Part shown: positions 1 to 5,895 of the stretch, in pieces
Numbering within the stretch: the stretch's first letter is position 1
Layout: each line of letters opens with the position of its first letter
DNA from: Actinomycetota bacterium
Lineage (GTDB): Bacteria > Actinomycetota > Actinomycetes > Streptosporangiales > Streptosporangiaceae
Assembly (NCBI GenBank): GCA_003140115.1
Contig: PLIQ01000565.1
Location: 15,339-21,391 of the forward strand
Length of the DNA stretch: 6,053 nt
Direction: 5' to 3'
Position numbers and translations under genes: made by a program
Notes under the pieces: generated by a model
What the model was told of the DNA's origin: nothing
Seen by the model: only the letters and a program-made list of their open reading frames with translations
The model's database searches: none

Positions 1-678
1 CAGGTCGGACGGTCCGGGCGGCTGCTGCAACCAGGACTCGGTGCCGGTGTCCAGTGTTTCCAGCAGTTCATGGTCGATCGCGGCCACGAGCCGCACGTCG
101 TCGAGTCGGGCGGCCATCTCGTAGGCGATCGCCGCGCCGATGGCACAGCCGCCGAGCAGATAGGGACCGGTGGGACGTACCGCCCGGACCGTGTCGACGT
201 AGGCAGCGGCCATCGCCGACACTGCGCGACGGGGTTCCGCATCGGAGTAGAGGCCGACCGCCTGGATGCCGAACACAGCGAGCTCCTCGCCCAGCGCATG
301 GGCGAGCCCGCAGTACGGGCCGACCTGCCCGTGGTCAGGGTGGACCAGGAACAGCGGAGGACGGGTGCCGTCGCCGTCCTGGATCGCGACGAGCGGACCG
401 GACAGCGGTCCGGCATGGCCGCGCAGCAGGGTGGCCAGGCGTTCCACGGTCGGGTGTTCGGTTAGCACGTTGAGCGGGAGCTGGACGCCGAACTCCACCA
501 TGACAGCGTCGACCACCCTGGCGGCGTCCAGCGAGTTGCCGCCGACGCCGAAGAAGTTCTCCCGGATCCCGACGGCGAAGCCGAGGACGTTCTGCCACTG
601 CCGGGCCAGCCAGATCTCCGCCGGGTCCCTGGGGCGCTGGTAGCCGGTGTCGATCGTCTCGTTGAGGGCGGGGTTCAT
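1..678 (-). CDS. Carrier protein-thioesterase didomain (PCP-TE), partial, nucleophile Ser replaced by Ala
   Basis: The protein reads open from ATG at 678 to the window edge (226 residues seen; the C-terminus is missing). Residues about 17-86 form a peptidyl/acyl carrier domain with the motif FFGVGGNSLDA, so Ser49 is the expected phosphopantetheine site. Residues about 95 onward match the NRPS-type thioesterase fold: LFLVHPDHGQ (109-118) at the oxyanion region, then YLLGGCAIGAAIAYEMA (173-189). Aligned on this block, the GxSxG elbow reads GCAIG, which places Ala179 where the nucleophile should be. Asp202 in LVAAIDHE fits the usual acid; the His would lie beyond the window. The start shares an ATGA overlap with the ligase gene upstream, and no good Shine-Dalgarno is visible, so coupling is likely. 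Known of the family: such domains release a carrier-bound product by hydrolysis or cyclisation. Inference: this copy is probably not a normal hydrolase and may bind, gate or scaffold. The family call is firm; the function is open. Confidence 0.9.
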   Translation of the reverse strand, partial: MNPALNETIDTGYQRPRDPAEIWLARQWQNVLGFAVGIRENFFGVGGNSLDAARVVDAVMVEFGVQLPLNVLTEHPTVERLATLLRGHAGPLSGPLVAIQDGDGTRPPLFLVHPDHGQVGPYCGLAHALGEELAVFGIQAVGLYSDAEPRRAVSAMAAAYVDTVRAVRPTGPYLLGGCAIGAAIAYEMAARLDDVRLVAAIDHELLETLDTGTESWLQQPPGPSDL

Positions 679-2177
679 GGCAGGGTCGCACCGTTCTCGT
701 GATAGGGGGCCAGCCGCCAGCGTTGGATCTTGCCGGCCGCCGACCGGGGGACCTGGTCGACGAACATGAAGTGCTTCGGGATCTTGTAGCCGGCCAGCCG
801 TCGTCCGCAGTGCGCGGCGAGTTCGGCCTTGCGCACGCTCGCGCCGGGGCGCAGTACGATGTGCGCGGCGACCACCGACCCGAGCGTCTGGTGCGGCACG
901 GCCACGGCGACCGCGTCGATGACTGCGGGGTGGTCCCGCAGCGCCGCCTCGACCTCGTCCGGGTCGACCTTCTCGCCGCCCACGTTGATGGTGTCGTGGT
1001 CGCGCGGTTCGAGGTAGAGATAGCCGTCCCGGTCCAGTCGGCCGTGGTCGCCGACCGTGGCGAACCCGTCCAGGGTGGTGCGGATGGCCTGGTCGTTGAC
1101 GTAGTCGGCGCGGCTGACCCGCTGCGGGGTCCGCATGAACACGGTGCCGGTCGTGCCGGTCTGGACCGGGTTGCCGATGTCGTCCAGGATGCGGATCTGG
1201 GTGAGGAAGCCGCGGCCGACCGTGCCGGGCCGGGCCAGCCATTCGTCGCCGCGGACCAGCGTCACGCCGATCCCCTCGGTCGCGCCGTACAGCTCGTAGA
1301 CCCGTTCCGGGCCGAGCAGATCGATCCAGCCGCGTTTGGTGTCCGCGTCGCAGCGGGCCGCGGTGTGCAGCATCGCCCGCAGGCTGGCGAAGCCCGCCGG
1401 GTCCGGGTCCGGCAGTCGCAGGATCTCCCGCATGTGCGCAGGGGTCAACTGCAGCCACTCGATGGCATACCGGCGCACCAGCTCGACCGTCCACTGCGGT
1501 GCGAAGAATGGCTGCAGGACGACGGTGTTGCTGTCCAGCAGGGCGTCGAGGAACGCGGTGAACGGGGCGGCATGGTACAGCGGCCCGACGATGAGCTGCC
1601 GCTGCCCGGTGCGCCAGCCAGTCTGCCGGATCACCACGGAAGGCGTCCAAGCCGGATCGTAGCGCAGTGGTCCCGGCCGGGCGGAGATCTTCGGAATGCC
1701 CGTGGTCGCGCCGGTGGCCAGCAGGTACGCAACGGCACTGAATTGGCCTGGGCCTTCGGCCGCGGCGCTGCCGTCGGCCGACGACTCGGGTCCGGTGGGC
1801 AAGTCCATCCGTTGCGGCCGGAGCTGGGCGTCCATCAGGAAGCAGTGCCCGAACCGCCGGCCCAGCAGGCCCAGCAGGGCGTCCCGCTCGGCCGGCGGGG
1901 TGCCCGGGTTCAGCGGGAAGACCGGCACCTCGGCCGTGAGCGCCGCCGCGATGCCGATGGCCGCGGGCAGGGTATTGCCAGCCGACACGACGGCGCACGA
2001 CCGCGTGCGCCGGTCCAGGGCCGCGCCCAGTGCGTCGGCCACGTCCGCGACCCGGCCGGCGAATTCCCGCCAGGACAGGACCTGCTGGGCCAGGTCAGTG
2101 TCGAAACCGACGAGGGCCGTCCGGTCCGGCTCAGCACGGGCGATGTCGGCGATCCGGCGGCGCACGGACAGGGTCAT
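675..2177 (-). CDS. Stand-alone AMP-dependent ligase (acyl-CoA synthetase / adenylation enzyme type)
   Basis: This 500-residue protein of the ANL adenylating superfamily is full length for a stand-alone enzyme. It activates a carboxylic acid with ATP to an acyl-AMP and passes it to CoA or a carrier thiol. Visible motifs in order: phosphate loop ATGATTGIPK (154-163), GPLYHAAPF (198-206), HTAARC (271-276), YELYGATEG (294-302), GDHGRLDRDGYLYL (377-390), the hinge region NVGGEKVDPDEVE (398-410) and the C-terminal catalytic lysine Lys483 in SAAGKIQR. The GPLYHAAPF and HTAARC stretches resemble fatty-acid, bile-acid or aryl CoA-ligases more than amino-acid NRPS adenylation domains, so an acyl substrate is more likely than an amino acid; the specificity cannot be read by eye. 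There is no fused carrier. It sits between two carrier genes: 2 b after the stop of the small carrier protein, and its TGA overlaps the next ATG (ATGA). Inference: it loads one of these carriers in trans. Only a weak ribosome site precedes ATG 2177, which fits coupling. Confidence 0.93.
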   Translation of the reverse strand: MTLSVRRRIADIARAEPDRTALVGFDTDLAQQVLSWREFAGRVADVADALGAALDRRTRSCAVVSAGNTLPAAIGIAAALTAEVPVFPLNPGTPPAERDALLGLLGRRFGHCFLMDAQLRPQRMDLPTGPESSADGSAAAEGPGQFSAVAYLLATGATTGIPKISARPGPLRYDPAWTPSVVIRQTGWRTGQRQLIVGPLYHAAPFTAFLDALLDSNTVVLQPFFAPQWTVELVRRYAIEWLQLTPAHMREILRLPDPDPAGFASLRAMLHTAARCDADTKRGWIDLLGPERVYELYGATEGIGVTLVRGDEWLARPGTVGRGFLTQIRILDDIGNPVQTGTTGTVFMRTPQRVSRADYVNDQAIRTTLDGFATVGDHGRLDRDGYLYLEPRDHDTINVGGEKVDPDEVEAALRDHPAVIDAVAVAVPHQTLGSVVAAHIVLRPGASVRKAELAAHCGRRLAGYKIPKHFMFVDQVPRSAAGKIQRWRLAPYHENGATLP

Positions 2178-2179
2178 CG

Positions 2180-2686
2180 TTACCGCAGGATCTCTGCCAG
2201 CTGGCGGACACTGGCCGCGCTCATGAACTCATACACATCCAGCGGCCGGCCGAACTCCGTCTCGATGGCGGCGATGATGCTCAGGACGGACAGCGAGTCG
2301 CCGCCCAGTTCCAGGAAGTCGTCGTTCACGCCGACCGACCGCACGTTCATCTTCGCGGACCAGATCGCCGCCAGCCGCCGTTCCACGTCATCGCGCGGAT
2401 CCTCGAACAAGATGCACCGGCCCTCGGCCACGGCCGAGGCGAGATACCCGGCGTCCACCGCGCCGTCCGTCATCGGCATGTGCTCCACGATCAGCACGCC
2501 GGCCAGTCCGCTGTCCTCCCCCAGCTCTCGCCGCACGTGGTTGCGCAGGATCGGCCCGCTCACGTACCCGGACAGCTCGGCGGCCGCGATGGCCACGTCC
2601 CGCCCGTCACAGCGCACAATCGCGGTCTCGGCCCGGCGGACACCGGGGTGTGCGGACAATACCTCGGATATCTCAGGCAGGGTCAC
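2180..2686 (-). CDS. Orphan adenylation C-terminal subdomain fused to a carrier protein
   Basis: This is a 168-residue protein starting at GTG 2686, which overlaps the upstream TGA (GTGA). GTG 2689 is an equally good start, one codon longer; AGGAG at 2701-2697 serves both. Residues about 4-82 match the small C-terminal subdomain of AMP-dependent ligases: EISEVLSAHPGVRRAE (5-20), GPILRNHVRREL (44-55) and VEHMPMTDGAVDAGYL (67-82). The usual end of that subdomain is LPLTPNGKVD, so the catalytic lysine is replaced by Ala76. Residues about 95-168 are a carrier domain with DDFLELGGDSLSVL, making Ser131 the pantetheine site. No large adenylation core precedes it: the upstream frame belongs to the hydrolase gene. 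An open extension to 2818 in this frame is Arg-rich and unlike any domain. Inference: the protein is a carrier whose subdomain serves as a docking or stabilising element for a ligase acting in trans. Decay of a larger enzyme is possible, but the good ribosome site and precise overlap argue for a working gene. Confidence 0.85.
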   Translation of the reverse strand: MTLPEISEVLSAHPGVRRAETAIVRCDGRDVAIAAAELSGYVSGPILRNHVRRELGEDSGLAGVLIVEHMPMTDGAVDAGYLASAVAEGRCILFEDPRDDVERRLAAIWSAKMNVRSVGVNDDFLELGGDSLSVLSIIAAIETEFGRPLDVYEFMSAASVRQLAEILR

Positions 2687-3459
2687 CACGGATGCTCTCC
2701 TGTCAGCAAATCGGTGACGAGTTCGTGCACTCGGGGGGCCCGCAACAGGTCGGCATGGCCGATGTCGAGCACGATGGTTCGCGCGCCCTCCACCGGCGGC
2801 TCGTAGCCGGCCGAGCACAGGAACAGCGGGGTCGTCGTGCGCATGTCGAACCCGCCCTCGCTCGCCAGAAGCAGGTAGTCGAGGTAGGCGGTGAACGCGC
2901 CGGTGAGTTCCTGGCGGAGGAACTCGTGCACGGACAGCCGGTCGGCGACCGCGCGGATCAACCGGTCGTACCGGTCGGTCAGGGCCGCCGCGATCCGCGG
3001 CAGGTCGTCCGGATACGTCTCCACCAGCTGCTTCGACAGGCCGCGGGCGTCCGCCAGCTCGTCCGCGGTCAGATGCCTGGCGTTGGACTCCAGCGCCGAC
3101 ACGAACTGGCTGGCCAGCGAGCCATTAGTCGTAGAAACGGCGTCGAAGAGCAGGACCATGGGCGGCGGCGCAGCCGCGGCGATCGCGTCGGCGAGGCGGG
3201 TGGCCATCGCGGTACCGGCGCAGTATCCCAGCACAGCGCGCACCGGGCGGCCGGTGGCCAGGAGCTCATCCGCCCAGCGGTCAACGCATGCCGCCAGCGG
3301 GCCGGCGCCGGCCTGCCTGAAGTGGAGGAAGCAGGCATCGGCCGCCACCCCGTCGGCCAGCTCCGCGAAGCCCGCCGCTGCCCGCCCTCCCGGAAAGTCC
3401 AGGCAGAGGACGAGATCGGGTCCCCGGTCGGACAGTTGCCGCCAGTCAGTCAGCTCCAT
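2683..3459 (-). CDS. Stand-alone thioesterase-like alpha/beta-hydrolase with Cys nucleophile motif
   Basis: This protein has 258 residues from ATG 3459, chosen because GGAGG (3472-3468) lies 8 b upstream. ATG 3474 would add five residues but has no ribosome site. The sequence follows the thioesterase fold of NRPS/PKS systems: VLCLDFPGGRA (17-27) in the oxyanion region, nucleophile elbow VLGYCAGTAMATRLA (76-90) with Cys80 in GxCxG, a likely acid Asp106 in MVLLFDAV 26 residues later, and His235 in VLDIGHADLL near the end. The triad Cys80-Asp106-His235 has the spacing of NRPS-type thioesterases rather than type II editing enzymes, whose acid lies much later. Known of the family: these enzymes cleave or transfer carrier-bound acyl chains. 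Cys-type thioesterase domains are known in obafluorin and sulfazecin assembly, where strained rings form. Inference: it may act as an acyltransferase or cyclising releasing enzyme on a carrier of this operon. It overlaps the upstream ligase gene by 14 b and the carrier gene by 4 b. The fold assignment is good; the substrate is unknown. Confidence 0.85.
   Translation of the reverse strand: MELTDWRQLSDRGPDLVLCLDFPGGRAAAGFAELADGVAADACFLHFRQAGAGPLAACVDRWADELLATGRPVRAVLGYCAGTAMATRLADAIAAAAPPPMVLLFDAVSTTNGSLASQFVSALESNARHLTADELADARGLSKQLVETYPDDLPRIAAALTDRYDRLIRAVADRLSVHEFLRQELTGAFTAYLDYLLLASEGGFDMRTTTPLFLCSAGYEPPVEGARTIVLDIGHADLLRAPRVHELVTDLLTGEHPW
2697..2701 (-). promoter_or_regulatory. Ribosome binding site AGGAG for the orphan-subdomain carrier gene
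   Basis: AGGAG inside the last codons of the hydrolase gene lies 7 b before GTG 2689 and 10 b before GTG 2686. It supports an independent start here and rules against the far-upstream ATG 2818 in the same frame. Confidence 0.75.
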
Positions 3460-4918
3460 CAACCGGACCTCCATGGGAGTCCATGACCGTCGCCAATGTC
3501 TGGTAGTCGACCTTTCCGCCGGGTGTCCTGGGGAGACGGCCGACGTGCCGGAAGACCACGTGCCGGCTCGGTACCCCGAGCACCTCGACCAGTTGCCGGC
3601 GCTGCTGTTCGTGCACGGCCGCGTCGCCCGCGCCGACCAGGTGCACCACGTCGTCGGCGCCGCAGATCACCGCGGCGGGGTGGCCCGGCCGTTCCACCAT
3701 CCGCTCCAGGTCGTCCAGGCTCGTGCGGACGCCGAACACCTTGACGATCCGCTTGGCGCGGCCGGTCAGGTACAGGTAGCCCTCGCGCAGGTACCCGAGA
3801 TCGCCGGTGTCCAGAACGTCCACCTCGGGGCCGCGGCACAGGTCCGCGCGGGTGCTCGCGTAGCCAAGCATGACGCCGGGGCCGCGGTAGTGGACCGCGC
3901 CCTCACCGGGCACGGCCCGCGCGTGGACCGGCGCTGGCCGGATCGTGATAGTGCCTCCCGGGACCGCGGTGCCGACCGATCCTAGGTGGCGCGGCAGGTT
4001 GGCCGGGTCCAGGCAGGCAATCCGGGAGGTCGCCTCAGTCTGGCCGTACATCACGAAGAACCGGCCGTCTCGCTGGTCCATCAGCCGTGCCAGCCGCATG
4101 GTCAGGTCGTCACCCAACCGCGCGCCCGCCTGGGTCATCGTCCGGATCTTGCTGCGGCCCAGCAGGTTGACGTGCGCCGGGCCGAACGCCGCGTAGGTCG
4201 TCGGCACCGCGGCGAACGACGTGGCATCCGAGCGGACCAGGCGGTCCCACGTCGCCAATGACAGCGGCGACCGGTCGCCCAGCACGACGCCCGCGCCAGC
4301 CAGCAGGTGGCTGTTCAGCACGGACAATCCGTAGGCGTGCGTGATCGGCAGCGTGGTCGGGGCACGTTCGGCCGCGGTGATGCCCAGCGCGCGGATGATA
4401 GCGGCGGTGTTGCCGGCCAACCCGGAATACGACAGCCGTACCGCCTTGGGGCTGCCGGTCGAGCCCGACGTGCCGAGCAGCACTGCCATGCCGATGTAAA
4501 TCTCACCGGCCGGCCGACTGTTTCGCTGGAAGACCGCTGTACCAGCGATCGGTTCCGCGGCCGGACGGTAGCCGAGATCGGTCAGCTCGGTCCCGGAGCC
4601 GGGTGCCGGAACGACAAACTCGGGTTGGTATGCCGAGAGGATCTCATCCGAGGCGGGCAGAAACGCGACGGCGTGCCCCAGGCGCAGCGCGGCAAGATAA
4701 GCCAGCAGCGTGGGCAGATCGCGGTCTCCCGCACACAGCACCAGCGCCTTGCCGTCATGGCGCAGCACCCGTTCGGATTCGCCGACCAATCCGGCTAGCT
4801 CACCGTAGGACAGTGCGGTATTACCTTCGAGGTGTACAGCCGCGGAGGCCGGCCGCGCGTTGTCGTGGCCCACGAGATCCAGCGTCGCCAGCGCCATGGG
4901 CACCATATCGACCAACAT
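3446..4918 (-). CDS. Stand-alone AMP-dependent synthetase/ligase, first gene of the operon
   Basis: This 490-residue ANL-superfamily enzyme lacks any carrier or condensation domain. Motifs in order: phosphate loop LLGTSGSTGSPKAVRLSY (147-164), LPITHAYGLSV (190-200), VPTTYAAF (238-245), MYGQTEATSRIACL (290-303), VLDTGDLGYLREGYLYLTGR (368-387), hinge IVKVFGVRTSLDDLE (391-405) and the C-terminal lysine Lys469 in LPRTPGGKVDY. All core ATP-binding elements look intact. The YGQTEATSR block and the early GTSGSTG loop resemble free-standing acyl-acid ligases of polyketide, lipid and polysaccharide clusters, not a typical amino-acid module, so the substrate cannot be named. The role is to adenylate a carboxylic acid and transfer it to CoA or a carrier. 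ATG 4918 is the longest start, but no ribosome site lies within normal reach: GGAGG at 4946-4942 is 23 b away. ATG 4906 and ATG 4897 are alternatives costing four or seven residues. The promoter should lie in 4919-5127. The end overlaps the hydrolase gene by 14 b. Confidence 0.92.
   Translation of the reverse strand: MLVDMVPMALATLDLVGHDNARPASAAVHLEGNTALSYGELAGLVGESERVLRHDGKALVLCAGDRDLPTLLAYLAALRLGHAVAFLPASDEILSAYQPEFVVPAPGSGTELTDLGYRPAAEPIAGTAVFQRNSRPAGEIYIGMAVLLGTSGSTGSPKAVRLSYSGLAGNTAAIIRALGITAAERAPTTLPITHAYGLSVLNSHLLAGAGVVLGDRSPLSLATWDRLVRSDATSFAAVPTTYAAFGPAHVNLLGRSKIRTMTQAGARLGDDLTMRLARLMDQRDGRFFVMYGQTEATSRIACLDPANLPRHLGSVGTAVPGGTITIRPAPVHARAVPGEGAVHYRGPGVMLGYASTRADLCRGPEVDVLDTGDLGYLREGYLYLTGRAKRIVKVFGVRTSLDDLERMVERPGHPAAVICGADDVVHLVGAGDAAVHEQQRRQLVEVLGVPSRHVVFRHVGRLPRTPGGKVDYQTLATVMDSHGGPVDGAD
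3468..3472 (-). promoter_or_regulatory. Ribosome binding site GGAGG for the Cys-hydrolase gene
   Basis: GGAGG lies 8 b before ATG 3459 on the minus strand, inside the end of the upstream ligase gene. It decides the start in favour of 3459 over ATG 3474, which overlaps the same bases and has no site of its own. Confidence 0.8.
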
Positions 4919-5042
4919 ACGCAGACGGCCGCGGACAGCCCCCTCCGAGATTGCCGATCGTCGTGGTGGTCGTCGCGGCGATCCTGACCAGCGGCGGAAT
5001 GGGCGAGGCGGCGCTGACGGGCACCGGTCCTGGCAGCCCCGG

Positions 5043-5056
5043 GTCAGCAGTCAGCA
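5043..5056. repeat. Tandem 7-mer repeat GTCAGCA x2
   Basis: GTCAGCA occurs twice head to tail (5043-5049 and 5050-5056), directly beside the inverted repeat at 5056-5066 in the divergent promoter region. Its place suggests a possible regulator site, but a two-copy 7-mer can arise by chance. Confidence 0.4.
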
Positions 5057-5066
5057 CTTCAGAAGT
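5056..5066. promoter_or_regulatory. Small perfect inverted repeat, possible operator
   Basis: ACTTC-A-GAAGT is a perfect inverted repeat with 5 b arms and a single central base. It lies in the divergent spacer and touches the putative -35 box at 5066. It is relatively AT-rich for its surroundings, as operators often are. The arms are short, so regulator binding is only a suggestion. Confidence 0.3.
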
Positions 5067-5072
5067 TCCTGG

Positions 5073-5086
5073 CGCGGGGATCCGCG
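5073..5086. repeat. GC-rich inverted repeat CGCGG-GGAT-CCGCG
   Basis: Five-base arms around a 4 b loop lie between the putative -35 and -10 boxes upstream of the type II thioesterase gene. It could be an operator half-site pair. In DNA this rich in G and C such short palindromes are also expected by chance. Confidence 0.25.
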
Positions 5087-5118
5087 GGTACGGTCTGACG
5101 ACGTGCGTCCGTAGGCGG

Positions 5119-5123
5119 GGAGG
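5119..5123 (+). promoter_or_regulatory. Ribosome binding site GGAGG for the type II thioesterase gene
   Basis: GGAGG, extended on its left by further G, lies 4 b before ATG 5128. The spacing is short but no better start is in reach, and the encoded protein then has the usual length for its family. Confidence 0.65.
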
Positions 5124-5127
5124 TGTG

Positions 5128-5895
5128 ATGCCAGCAGGCAGGTCCGGCAGCGGCAGGTGGATCCGGGGCTACCGCCGGGTGCCGGGCGGCGTGCCCTTGT
5201 TCTGTTTCCCGCACGCGGGTGGCGCGGCGAGCTATTTCCATCCGTGGTCGGCGGCGCTGGCCCCGGGCATCGAGGTGCTGGCCGTGCAGTACCCGGGCCG
5301 TGAGGACCGCGCCGCGGAACCCTGCCTCACCACTATCGCGGACCTGGCGGACCAGATTTATGCGGCCCTTGGCCCGTCGCTGCCCGGGACGTTCGCGTTC
5401 TTCGGCCACAGCATGGGCGCGATCCTCGCCTTCGAGGTGGCGCGCCGGATCGCCCGGGAGGAAGGCCGCGGGCCGGCGCACCTGTTCGTGTCCGGCCGAC
5501 CGGCCCCGCCACGGTACCGTCACCGCAACCTGCACCGGGCGGGGAATCCCGCGCTCATCACCGAACTCCGCTCGCTCGGCGGCACCGACCCGCGGATCCT
5601 GCAAGACAGCGAGGTGCTGGAGCTGATCTTGCCGGCGATGCGCGGCGACTACACCGCCAGCGAGACCTACCGGTTCGCGCCCGGGCCCCCGCTGTCCTGC
5701 GACATCACCGCGATGACCGGCGACCGCGACGCGCTGAACACCACACAAGACGCAGCTGCGTGGTCCGCGCATACCACCGGAGCGTTCAATCTGCGGGTCT
5801 ACCCGGGCGGCCACTTCTATCTCGATGACTGCCGGGCACAAGTGCATGAGCTGATCTCGTCATCCCTCGCGGGCAGCGCCGCCAGCCCGTCCTGA
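5128..5895 (+). CDS. Type II thioesterase (external editing thioesterase)
   Basis: This 255-residue protein matches the length and motif order of type II thioesterases of the GrsT/RifR kind: LFCFPHAGGAASYFHPW (24-40), VLAVQYPGREDR (50-61), FFGHSMGAILAFEVARR (91-107) with nucleophile Ser95, TGDRDALNT (197-205) with acid Asp201, and YPGGHFYL (225-232) with His229. The triad positions are those of canonical members. Such cytosolic enzymes remove wrong or stalled acyl groups from carrier domains and so keep synthases running. ATG 5128 is preceded by GGGGAGG (5117-5123) only 4 b away, somewhat close but the best site seen; GTG 5125 is too near it. The frame stays open far upstream, but that part lacks any thioesterase sequence. 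It is transcribed away from the five-gene operon, so it has its own promoter in the shared spacer. The enzyme class is very likely; which synthase it serves cannot be seen here. Confidence 0.95.
   Translation: MPAGRSGSGRWIRGYRRVPGGVPLFCFPHAGGAASYFHPWSAALAPGIEVLAVQYPGREDRAAEPCLTTIADLADQIYAALGPSLPGTFAFFGHSMGAILAFEVARRIAREEGRGPAHLFVSGRPAPPRYRHRNLHRAGNPALITELRSLGGTDPRILQDSEVLELILPAMRGDYTASETYRFAPGPPLSCDITAMTGDRDALNTTQDAAAWSAHTTGAFNLRVYPGGHFYLDDCRAQVHELISSSLAGSAASPS

Larger units (their letters stand above)
4919..5127. promoter_or_regulatory. Divergent intergenic region with presumed promoters for both transcripts
   Basis: This 209 b spacer separates two oppositely read transcripts, so it must hold promoters for both or be reached by read-through. 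On the plus strand TTCCTG (5066-5071) and TACGGT (5089-5094) stand 17 b apart and could be weak -35/-10 elements for the thioesterase gene; the -35 is a poor match. I see no convincing sigma-70-like pair on the minus strand. A tandem 7-mer and two small inverted repeats lie next to these boxes and are listed separately. The placement is inferred from gene direction; the exact elements are speculative. Confidence 0.5.

Noticed and set aside
145..147. Cys178 as a normal GxCxG nucleophile in the carrier-fused thioesterase domain.
   Set aside because: Gap-free alignment of the block ending AxAYEMA puts Cys178 one position before the nucleophile; reading GGCAI as the elbow loses the second Gly. 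It stays possible that this Cys has some role.
699..2717. Very long open frame on the plus strand (672 codons) opposite the second ligase and the orphan-subdomain carrier gene.
   Set aside because: It is Arg/Gly/Ala/Val-rich with no domain-like order, and lies antisense to genes with clear adenylation and carrier motifs. Long antisense frames are expected in high-GC DNA.
2687..2818. N-terminal extension of the orphan-subdomain carrier gene to ATG 2818.
   Set aside because: The added residues are Arg-rich and low in order, overlap the hydrolase gene by over 130 b, and the ribosome site AGGAG (2701-2697) points to GTG 2689/2686.
3460..3474. ATG 3474 as start of the Cys-hydrolase.
   Set aside because: No ribosome site precedes it, while ATG 3459 has GGAGG at 8 b. 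The extra five residues add nothing recognisable.
4603..5127. In-frame upstream extension of the type II thioesterase, including a Val-rich stretch (VVVVVAAIL near 4963-4989) that could look like a membrane segment.
   Set aside because: Most of it is antisense to the first ligase gene, it has no supported start near the hydrophobic stretch, and type II thioesterases are soluble enzymes of about 250 residues. ATG 5128 with GGAGG fits better.
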